11,710 nucleotides of DNA from Acidobacteriota bacterium (GTDB lineage Bacteria; Acidobacteriota; UBA6911; RPQK01; JADFOI01). Of the stretch, positions 5,917-11,710 are shown in pieces. The notes beneath the pieces were generated by a model, which was given only the letters and a program-made list of their open reading frames with translations, did no database searches and was not told where the DNA came from. How positions within the stretch are numbered: the first letter of the stretch is position 1; every line of letters begins with the position of its first letter. The translations under genes and the position numbers were made by a program. The stretch covers positions 1-11,710 of the forward strand of contig JAPUKI010000047.1 of assembly GCA_027295745.1 (NCBI GenBank), given 5' to 3'.

Positions 5917-8362
5917 TGAGCTCTTTTTCCTCCTCCTGTGGCACCCGCGTCATGGCAGCAACCTCGTCCCCATCCCCAAGGTTTATGAGCTTGACCCCCT
6001 GAGCCCCACGGGAAACGGTCTGGCGAATGCGAGCGGCCTCCAGTCGAATGATTTTCCCCTTTGCAGTGATGATAATAACCTCGGAGTCATCTTTCACGGC
6101 AAAGGCGGAAACCACTGGGCCATTCCGCTTTGTCGTCTTAATGTTAATGACTCCCTGGCCGCCACGCCCCTGGCGACGGTATGCGCTGACCGGGGTACGC
6201 TTACCGAAACCGTTTTGGGTTACGGCAAGAATGTCCTCCGAGTTGTCGCGAAGAATATCCATGCTCACAAGGACATCTCCTTTTTTTAAGGCCATCCCTT
6301 TAACCCCTCGAGCCACGCGTCCCATATTTCGAACTTCCTTTTCTGAAAAGCGAATCGCCTTTCCACTGCGGGAACAAAGGTGAATATCGTTGTCCCCATC
6401 TGTTCGTGCAACAGCCAGCAACTCGTCTCCTTCTGCCACAGCGCAAGCGATAATGCCGTTAGCACGAGGCCTGGAAAAGGCACTTAAGCTGGTTTTCTTG
6501 ATGTAACCCTTTCGAGAAGCCATGGCTATAAAGCCTGGTTCTGAGAAATCCTGGACGGCGATCATATGAGCAATCTTTTCTCCCGGGTCGAGACCGATAA
6601 GGTTCACGACTGGTTTTCCCTTCCCAGCCGACCCCACATCCGGGATCTCGTACACCTTGAGCCAATACACTTTCCCATTGTCGGTAAAGAACAGGATATA
6701 GCTATGAGTGGAAGCAACGAAGAGGTAATCGATGAGATCCTCTTCAGTCCGGGTGGACATGCCGATGCGCCCCTTACCTCCTCTTCGTTGACTCTTGTAG
6801 ATGTGTAAGGCTGTCCTCTTGATGTAGCCGTTGTGAGTCGCTGTAATAACGGCAGGCTCTTCAACAATCAAATCCTCGATCGTCAGCTCAATCTCTTGGT
6901 CAATAATCACTGTTCGGCGTGGATTCTGGAAGTTCTTCTGAATTTCAATCAACTCTTCCTTGATCACTTCCTTAAGGACCTGCTCGCTGCCCAGAACTGT
7001 TTCCAACTGGGCGATGTTTTTGAGTATCTCCTGGTACTCCTCAACTATCTTGGCTTGCTCCAGCCCCGTCAGGCGTTGCAGCTTCATGTCCAAAATGGCC
7101 TGGGCCTGGATTTCGCTGAATTCAAATCGGGCAGAGAGTTCCTCCTTGGCCTGAGCCGGCGATTGAGCTTTTCGAATCAAGGAAATGACTGCATCCAGCT
7201 GATCTAAGGCCTTCTTCAGACCCTCCAGGATATGAGCTCGTTTTTCCGCTTTTCTCAGGTCATAGGCAGTCCGGCTTCGGACCACCTGCTTACGGTGGTC
7301 CAGAAACAGGTTAATGATCGCTGGCAAACGTAGCACTTGTGGCTGCCCCTCCACCAGGGCTAACATAATGATGCCGAACGAAGACTGCATAGGGGTCAAC
7401 TTATACAGGTTGTTCAGAACTATCTGCGGTTGCTCCCCTCTCTTGAGTTCAATCACCACACGCATCCCATCACGATCTGATTCATCGCGAAGGTCACTGA
7501 TGCCTTCCAGTCTCTTGGCATGGACCAGGTGGGCAATTTTCTCCACGAGTTTGGCCTTATTCACCTGGTAGGGGATTTCGGTAATGATGATTGCATCACG
7601 GTTTTCATTGATTTCCTCAAAAGAGGCGTGGGCTCGAAGCTGTATGATGCCCCGACCTGTCCTGTAAGCCTGACGGATGCCCTCTCGGCCGTAGATAGAT
7701 GCCCCAGTGGGAAAGTCTGGTCCTGGGACCAGTTCCATGAGTTCGGCGACCGAAGCGTCGGGACGATCTATGAGCAGAAGAGCAGCATTGATGATCTCAC
7801 CCAGGTTGTGGGGTGGAATATTGGTGGCCATGCCAACGGCAATGCCCGAGGTTCCGTTCACGATGAGGTTGGGGATCCTGGCGGGTAAAACCAGCGGCTC
7901 GGTCAACGATTCGTCATAATTGGGTTGAAACTCGACCGTTTCCCGATCGATATCCGCCAGTAGCTCTTCGGCAATTCGCGACATGCGGATTTCCGTGTAA
8001 CGCATGGCTGCCGGAGAATCACCATCGACGGATCCAAAATTCCCCTGCCCATCTATCAAGGGTTCCCGCATGGAGAAATACTGAGCCATCCGCACGATCG
8101 TGTCGTAAGCGGCGGCATCACTATGGGGATGATATTTTCCAATGACATCGCCCACTACCCGGGCCGATTTCTTATAGGGCTTGTCATGTGTATTTCTCAA
8201 CTCGTGCATGGCAAAGAGAACACGCCGATGAACGGGCTTCAATCCGTCTCGAACGTCCGGAAGCGCACGCCCGATGATCACGGACATGGCGTAGGCCATA
8301 TAGGACGTTTTCATCTCTTCTTCAATGTTGACAGGGATTTCACGTCCGCCGTATTCCCGCAT
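5909..8362 (-). CDS. gyrA: DNA gyrase subunit A
   Basis: Breakage-rejoining subunit of gyrase, which with GyrB introduces negative supercoils in an ATP-dependent manner. 817 aa, close to B. subtilis GyrA. The N-terminal winged-helix/tower region contains MAYAMSVIIGRALPDVRDGL and the catalytic tyrosine Tyr122 in AAMRYTEIRMS. The GyrA box QRRGGKG, needed for DNA wrapping, is intact and followed by beta-pinwheel repeats (for example KRTPVSAYRRQGRGGQG), which argues for gyrase rather than topoisomerase IV. The tail is acidic (QEEEKELNE). The quinolone region reads HPHSDAAAYD: residue 81 is Ser instead of the usual Gly and residue 83 is Ala instead of Ser/Thr, while Asp87 is kept. AGGAG at 8373-8369 sits 6 nt before the ATG. 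It is probably co-transcribed with gyrB through the palindromic spacer, since I see no promoter between them. Confidence 0.98.
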   Translation of the reverse strand: MREYGGREIPVNIEEEMKTSYMAYAMSVIIGRALPDVRDGLKPVHRRVLFAMHELRNTHDKPYKKSARVVGDVIGKYHPHSDAAAYDTIVRMAQYFSMREPLIDGQGNFGSVDGDSPAAMRYTEIRMSRIAEELLADIDRETVEFQPNYDESLTEPLVLPARIPNLIVNGTSGIAVGMATNIPPHNLGEIINAALLLIDRPDASVAELMELVPGPDFPTGASIYGREGIRQAYRTGRGIIQLRAHASFEEINENRDAIIITEIPYQVNKAKLVEKIAHLVHAKRLEGISDLRDESDRDGMRVVIELKRGEQPQIVLNNLYKLTPMQSSFGIIMLALVEGQPQVLRLPAIINLFLDHRKQVVRSRTAYDLRKAEKRAHILEGLKKALDQLDAVISLIRKAQSPAQAKEELSARFEFSEIQAQAILDMKLQRLTGLEQAKIVEEYQEILKNIAQLETVLGSEQVLKEVIKEELIEIQKNFQNPRRTVIIDQEIELTIEDLIVEEPAVITATHNGYIKRTALHIYKSQRRGGKGRIGMSTRTEEDLIDYLFVASTHSYILFFTDNGKVYWLKVYEIPDVGSAGKGKPVVNLIGLDPGEKIAHMIAVQDFSEPGFIAMASRKGYIKKTSLSAFSRPRANGIIACAVAEGDELLAVARTDGDNDIHLCSRSGKAIRFSEKEVRNMGRVARGVKGMALKKGDVLVSMDILRDNSEDILAVTQNGFGKRTPVSAYRRQGRGGQGVINIKTTKRNGPVVSAFAVKDDSEVIIITAKGKIIRLEAARIRQTVSRGAQGVKLINLGDGDEVAAMTRVPQEEEKELNE

Positions 8363-8408
8363 TTTCTTCTCCTGCTAACTTCTCCTGTGGGTTAAGTGAG
8401 GTTGGAGG

Positions 8409-8538
8409 CTGGCGCGGGTGTCCAGAAAGGCCAAGCTCTTCGTTCTCCGCGCCCTTTGACCGCAGGCGTTGCTTAAGCAACGCCTGCGGTCAAAGGGCTG
8501 GTGCGGCCTCGATCTTGACCTCCCTGTACACCCGCTAG
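8409..8538 (-). repeat. 130-bp palindromic element (family 2), copy B, between gyrB and gyrA
   Basis: Same length and sequence family as 4546-4675, in the opposite orientation. On the minus strand it begins CTAGCGGGTGTACAGGGAGG; the TAG of that CTAG is the gyrB stop codon. It ends at CTGG 8409 with the complementary terminal repeat. The inner 48 bp form a perfect palindrome. The two arms flanking it are also partly complementary, so the gyrB-gyrA mRNA should fold into one long hairpin here. No T-tract follows, so it is not a canonical intrinsic terminator. Confidence 0.85.
8451..8498. repeat. Perfect 48-bp palindrome in the gyrB-gyrA spacer
   Basis: Twenty-four bases from GCCCTTTGACC to the centre TTAA are exactly mirrored by their reverse complement. 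In RNA this would be a loop-poor 24-bp stem, a possible RNase III site or a barrier to 3' exonucleases. In DNA it could extrude as a cruciform. Confidence 0.95.
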
Positions 8539-10967
8539 ACATCCAGATGTTTTACGTTGAGGGCATTTTCCTCGATGAATCTCCGGCGAGGTTCAACCTG
8601 ATCACCCATCAGAACGGTGAAGATGTTATCCGCTTCAAAGGCATCCTCGATCCTCGCCCGCAACAGCGTTCGAGTGTCTGGGTTCATGGTGGTATCCCAA
8701 AGCTGCTGGGGGTTCATTTCACCCAGTCCCTTGTAGCGCTGAATAGTGAGATTCTTTTTCCCGGCAGCAACGATGTAATCCACCAACTCCTCCTCGCTGT
8801 TGATCACCGTTTCCTTGTCCTTCTCGCGGATAACCAAAGGAACTCCTCGGAACTCCTCGACTTTTCGATAAAGGCTGAAAAGTTGCTTGAACTCCGCTGA
8901 GGACAACAAGTCGTAGTGGATAGTGACGGGAGATCCAAGACCCTGCCTGACCTGTAACTGGTACAGGCTGTGCTCTTCGTCATAGGTGATCTCACCTTCA
9001 TAGCCCTGCTTACCCAAAGTATCCAACAAGATTTTCAGATTCTTGCGCTCCGCCAGATAGTTCCGGTAGAAGGCATCGCTATTGTCAAAACCGCTGTGAG
9101 CTGAGATCTTCTCCAGCATTTCGCCCACCAGGCTGTCATTTCCCAATTTCCTTGACAGCTTTTCGTAGATCGCTCTGAAAGCGATCAAGGCATGCATCTT
9201 CTCGATGAGCTCGTCTCTACTGTAGGCTTGACCGGTCTTGGAGATGCTGACCACCAGATCTTCCGTGGCCTTATTCATCAAATACTCTCTGAGTTGATCT
9301 TCGCTCTGAAGATACTTCTCGCTTTTACCTTTCTTTATGCGATATAAGGGCGGTTGGGCGATAAACACATTCCCAGCCTGAACAAGTTGTGTCATCTGTC
9401 GATAGAAAAAGGTGAGGAGCAGCGTGCGAATGTGACTTCCATCCACGTCCGCATCCGTCATAATGATGATTTTGTGGTAGCGCAGCTTGGAGACATCAAA
9501 GTCCTCAACGCCAATACCTGTCCCAATTGCCGAGATCATGATGGCAATCTCTTCATTGCTCAGCATCTTGTCAAAGCGGGCTTTTTCCACGTTCAGGATC
9601 TTTCCCTTGATGGGGAGAATGGCTTGAAATTTCCGATCCCTTCCCATTTTGGCCGAACCGCCTGCGGAATCCCCCTCAACCAGGAAGATCTCTGAAAAGT
9701 GGGGGTCTTTCTCCTGGCAATCTGCCAGCTTTCCGGGAAGAGAGAGGTTTTCTAAAACGCTTTTGCGGCGAGTGAGATCGCGGGCTTTCCGGGCAGCGTC
9801 GCGGGCACGGGCAGCTTCTACCGCCTTCCCTACAATTTTCTTGGCCACGGCGGGATTTTGTTCCAGAAAGATACTGAGCTTCTCATTACAAAGGGCTTCC
9901 ACCAGCCCCTTGACTTCGCTATTCCCTAACTTAGTTTTGGTCTGTCCTTCGAACTGGGGCTGAGGTAACTTCACGCTGATAACGGCCATGAGACCTTCCC
10001 GCACATCATCACCACTGAGGTTCCGTTTGAGGTCGCGGGCGAGGCTGCCAGTCGAGGCATGGGCGTTCAAGGTCCGGGTAAGGGCGGCTTTAAATCCTGC
10101 CAAGTGGGTGCCGCCTTCGATGGTATTGATGGTGTTGGCGAAAGAGAAGAGGGTTTCATTGTAACCATCGTTGTATTGGAGAGCCACCTCAACCTCGATA
10201 TTGTCTTTTTCAGCCTGGATGTAAACTGGCTTGTTGTGCAAGACGTTCTTGTTCTTGTTGAGGTGCTGAACGAAATCGACAATTCCGCCTTTATATTGAA
10301 ACCGCAGTTTCTTGTCGGAGCGCAAATCCTCAATTTCAATCACCAATCCTCGGTTGAGAAAAGCCAGTTCTCGCATGCGCTGAGCCAATGTCTCAAAGCT
10401 GAACTCCAGCGTTTCAAACACTTGAGGGTCTGGCTTGAAAGTGACCTTCGTTCCCCGCTTTATGGTCTTGCCCGTTTTCCGGAAAGGAGTCACTGGAATG
10501 CCGCACTCGTAACTTTGGCAATAGACCTCGCCGTCACGCCAAATCTCCAGGTCCAAGCGTTCCGACAAGGCATTCACCACTGACACTCCCACGCCATGCA
10601 AACCACCCGAGACCTTGTAGGAATCATGATCAAATTTCCCACCCGCATGAAGCACCGTCATGACCACTTCTGCTGCCGGTATCCCTTTCACGGGGTGCGT
10701 ATCGACGGGAATGCCCCGGCCGTCATCAGCTACTGTCACTGAGTTATCGATGTGAATGGTCAACTCGACATGCTTGCAAAAGCCACCCAGCGCTTCATCC
10801 ACAGCGTTATCGATGACTTCATAAACGAGATGGTGGAGTCCCGAAGCACCCGTGGAGCCAATGTACATGGCCGGGCGCTTTCGGACAGCCTCCAGACCCT
10901 CCAGCACCTTGATTTTGTCAGCGGTGTAAGTCTTCTCGACTTCGAGAACGGTTGCCTTTTCAGCCAT
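8535..10967 (-). CDS. gyrB: DNA gyrase subunit B
   Basis: ATPase subunit of gyrase. 810 aa from the ATG at 10967 (MAEKATVLEVEKTY). The reading frame stays open 62 codons further upstream, but that stretch is AT-rich and holds a promoter. It also precedes the conserved gyrase start, so I reject it. The GHKL ATPase domain shows EVIDNAVDEALGG (50-62), DDGRGIP (81-87) and SGGLHGVGVSVVNALS (120-135). The TOPRIM domain has FLVEGDSAGGSA with Glu431 and the Mg-binding DADVDGSH with Asp505, Asp507 and Asp509. PIKGKILNVEKARFDKM, including the quinolone-contacting Lys, is conserved. An insertion of about 150 residues before the C-terminal IQRYKGLGEMNPQQLW matches the long E. coli type rather than the roughly 640-aa Gram-positive type. 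AAGGG lies 10 nt before the start. The stop codon TAG is part of a repeat element end. Confidence 0.98.
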   Translation of the reverse strand: MAEKATVLEVEKTYTADKIKVLEGLEAVRKRPAMYIGSTGASGLHHLVYEVIDNAVDEALGGFCKHVELTIHIDNSVTVADDGRGIPVDTHPVKGIPAAEVVMTVLHAGGKFDHDSYKVSGGLHGVGVSVVNALSERLDLEIWRDGEVYCQSYECGIPVTPFRKTGKTIKRGTKVTFKPDPQVFETLEFSFETLAQRMRELAFLNRGLVIEIEDLRSDKKLRFQYKGGIVDFVQHLNKNKNVLHNKPVYIQAEKDNIEVEVALQYNDGYNETLFSFANTINTIEGGTHLAGFKAALTRTLNAHASTGSLARDLKRNLSGDDVREGLMAVISVKLPQPQFEGQTKTKLGNSEVKGLVEALCNEKLSIFLEQNPAVAKKIVGKAVEAARARDAARKARDLTRRKSVLENLSLPGKLADCQEKDPHFSEIFLVEGDSAGGSAKMGRDRKFQAILPIKGKILNVEKARFDKMLSNEEIAIMISAIGTGIGVEDFDVSKLRYHKIIIMTDADVDGSHIRTLLLTFFYRQMTQLVQAGNVFIAQPPLYRIKKGKSEKYLQSEDQLREYLMNKATEDLVVSISKTGQAYSRDELIEKMHALIAFRAIYEKLSRKLGNDSLVGEMLEKISAHSGFDNSDAFYRNYLAERKNLKILLDTLGKQGYEGEITYDEEHSLYQLQVRQGLGSPVTIHYDLLSSAEFKQLFSLYRKVEEFRGVPLVIREKDKETVINSEEELVDYIVAAGKKNLTIQRYKGLGEMNPQQLWDTTMNPDTRTLLRARIEDAFEADNIFTVLMGDQVEPRRRFIEENALNVKHLDV

Positions 10968-10995
10968 ACTCTTTGCGCCCTTTTGGACTGCTGTA

Positions 10996-11004
10996 ATTAT
11001 AACA
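10996..11004 (-). promoter_or_regulatory. Extended -10 promoter of gyrB
   Basis: On the minus strand TGTTATAAT gives a perfect TATAAT (11001-10996) with the extended -10 TG one base upstream. The -35 region is poor (GGTCTT at a 17-bp spacing), as is usual for extended -10 promoters. Predicted start is near 10989, about 22 nt before the gyrB ATG. Confidence 0.6.
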
Positions 11005-11036
11005 TATAGCCTCTGCTGAAGACCGCCTTTTATAGA

Positions 11037-11077
11037 ATATATTGTGCATGAATAATATATAAACCCTATATATTGTG
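11037..11077. repeat. Direct repeat ATATATTGTG, 31 bp apart, upstream of gyrB promoter
   Basis: Identical 10-mers at 11037-11046 and 11068-11077. The offset of 31 bp is close to three helical turns, so both copies face the same side of the DNA. They may be a pair of regulator sites, or chance in an AT-rich tract. Confidence 0.45.
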
Positions 11078-11185
11078 GTCTATGGCTCTTTCTTCGCACA
11101 GTGGAGGAACCACCCCACCGGAAGCCACCAGAAGGGTGCCGCGAGCGTGGCATGAGAACGGGGTAGGGGCGGCATGAGCCAGGGA

Positions 11186-11261
11186 CTAGCGCGGGTGTTC
11201 AGGAAGCCTTTTAGCCCAACTTGTCTCATGTGTAAAGGAGTTGCCCGAAGGAGGCATCTAG
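11186..11261 (-). repeat. Short dispersed repeat, family 1, copy 3
   Basis: On the minus strand it begins CTAGATGCCTCCTTCGGGCA, continues with CTCCTTTACACATGAG, and ends CCTGAACACCCGCGCTAG. The left part matches copies at 4471 and 5035. The right end matches the terminal repeat of the 130-bp family. CTAG frames both ends. Confidence 0.7.
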
Positions 11262-11422
11262 GCCCGCATTATGCATAGGTTTTCGTAGCGAAGTGGCGCA
11301 AGCGCCCCGCAGGCGTGCTCGTGCAGCACCCCGAGGAGCGCAAGGAAGCTCAACGCAGTCGGTGCGCAGCGCACGCTGGATGATTGCGGCACTGTAGTAG
11401 AAAATTTATGCATAATGCGGGC
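11262..11422. mobile_element. MITE-like element 1 (161 bp, no transposase)
   Basis: Perfect 16-bp terminal inverted repeats GCCCGCATTATGCATA (11262-11277 and 11407-11422). The match extends to 21 of 23 bp with TTTTC. A TAG triplet flanks each side (11259-11261, 11423-11425), consistent with a 3-bp target duplication. The interior has several small hairpins (GTGCGC-A-GCGCAC, GGCGC-AA-GCGCC, GTGCT-AGCAC) and no credible gene. It is therefore likely to be mobilised in trans by a transposase elsewhere in the genome. I cannot name the parent IS family. Confidence 0.75.
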
Positions 11423-11589
11423 TAGTGTCTCGTCCCATGAATACCATGACGTTTGCTGATGGGGCTTGGGAGGGGAGATCAAGGAGCGAGGAGGAGGTGA
11501 TGTCACAGACATCACCTCGTCGTCGCTTCGCGAACTCGACGCCGTCGCACTCGCCACAAACGTTATGGTATTAATGGGACGAGACACTA
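11423..11589. mobile_element. MITE-like element 2, abutting dnaN
   Basis: Terminal inverted repeats of 33 bp (11423-11455 and 11557-11589) match at 31 of 33 positions, starting TAGTGTCTCGTCCCAT. If the outer TA pairs (11423-11424 and 11588-11589) are the target duplication, the element proper is 163 bp and the 2-bp TA pattern fits IS630/Tc1-mariner-type insertion; this is an inference. The interior has a perfect 11-bp hairpin GAGGTGATGTC-ACA-GACATCACCTC (11494-11518). No transposase is encoded. The right end supplies or contains the dnaN stop codon. Confidence 0.8.
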
Positions 11590-11710
11590 AAGCTTCATGG
11601 GCATGAGCACATACTGATGAAGGTAATCCCCTGGTGGTTTAGGTTTCAGGAGGCCTTGGGTTTCCTCATCACGGAGGTCCAGCTCGATTTCTTCACTCTT
11701 CAGGCCCACC
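11587..11710 (-). CDS. dnaN: DNA polymerase III beta subunit (sliding clamp), C-terminal end only
   Basis: Only the last 41 codons and the stop are inside the window; the rest lies beyond position 11710. The translated end includes LKSEEIELDLRDEE and finishes HQYVLMPMKL. This matches the highly conserved clamp C-terminus (E. coli ends YVVMPMRL), which lies by the hydrophobic pocket that binds polymerase and other clamp partners. The location upstream of gyrB-gyrA on the same strand agrees with the common dnaA-dnaN-gyrB order near oriC. The stop codon TAG (11589-11587) lies inside the terminal repeat of the adjoining mobile element, yet the protein end looks native. The call rests on a short stretch, but the terminal motif and context are strong. 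Confidence 0.85.
   Translation of the reverse strand, partial: VGLKSEEIELDLRDEETQGLLKPKPPGDYLHQYVLMPMKL

Larger units (their letters stand above)
10968..11586. other. 620-bp dnaN-gyrB intergenic region without recF
   Basis: From gyrB outwards it holds the gyrB promoter, an AT-rich tract (about 11031-11077), about 100 bp in which I see nothing recognisable (11082-11185), and three abutting repeats (11186-11589). In many bacteria recF lies between dnaN and gyrB; no recF-like reading frame is present here. Open frames crossing the repeats have no family resemblance and follow the palindromes, so I do not call genes. Confidence 0.7.

Noticed and set aside
8451..8498. Intrinsic terminator after gyrB
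   Set aside because: The stem is very strong but has no T-tract on either side, and gyrA follows in the same direction.
10059..10583. 174-aa plus-strand open frame opposite gyrB
   Set aside because: It is antisense to the conserved ATPase/transducer region of gyrB, with no independent support.
10968..11153. 62-codon in-frame N-terminal extension of gyrB
   Set aside because: It is AT-rich, contains an extended -10 promoter and resembles no gyrase N-terminus; MAEKATVLEVEKTY is a normal start with its own ribosome-binding site.
11258..11587. 109-aa minus-strand open frame across both MITE-like elements
   Set aside because: It follows the palindromic ends of two separate elements, has Ser/Pro-rich low-complexity content and no recognisable domain.

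Overview
The window carries a DNA-gyrase/replication locus on the minus strand (dnaN 3' end, gyrB, gyrA, a TPR protein gene, rpsU). After it come one plus-strand methyltransferase gene and a minus-strand RND efflux pair. Coding density is high and the base composition is moderate. The gyrB-gyrA order next to dnaN, the long Gram-negative-type GyrB (about 810 aa), the lipoprotein adaptor with an RND pump, and a bS21 protein with a VQDGESLESALRRFKRKVQ-like start all suggest a didermic bacterium. My recollection of S21 and PmtA-like relatives points toward Acidobacteriota or a neighbouring phylum. That placement is an impression, not a demonstrated result.

Layout from right to left, in the direction of transcription of the main cluster. 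The last 41 codons of dnaN (ending YVLMPMKL) stop at 11587. A 620-bp gap follows, filled mostly by three abutting repeat elements and then an AT-rich promoter region. Next come gyrB (10967-8535), a 130-bp palindromic repeat, gyrA (8362-5909), and a membrane-anchored TPR gene that overlaps the gyrA stop by 8 bp (5916-5113). A short repeat follows, then rpsU with its own clear sigma70-type promoter (4889-4683). A repeat cluster separates rpsU from a convergent PmtA/UbiE-like methyltransferase gene (3836-4456, plus strand). That gene is divergent from an efflux adaptor lipoprotein gene (3674-2151), which overlaps the RND permease gene (2154 to beyond position 1) by ATGA.

The gyrase subunits form the supercoiling enzyme, and the TPR protein is probably translated with GyrA. 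The adaptor and permease form two of the three parts of a tripartite efflux pump; no outer-membrane factor gene is visible here.

The most unusual feature is the non-coding DNA. At least three repeat families sit in the gaps, with ends at CTAG or TAG sites. At three genes (dnaN, gyrB, TPR) the repeat end coincides with the TAG stop codon itself. One family has a perfect 48-bp palindrome in one copy and pair-preserving changes in the other. Two small TIR elements (about 160 bp, no transposase) lie back to back beside dnaN. A second notable point is GyrA, where the quinolone-contact Ser83 position is Ala and Gly81 is Ser.
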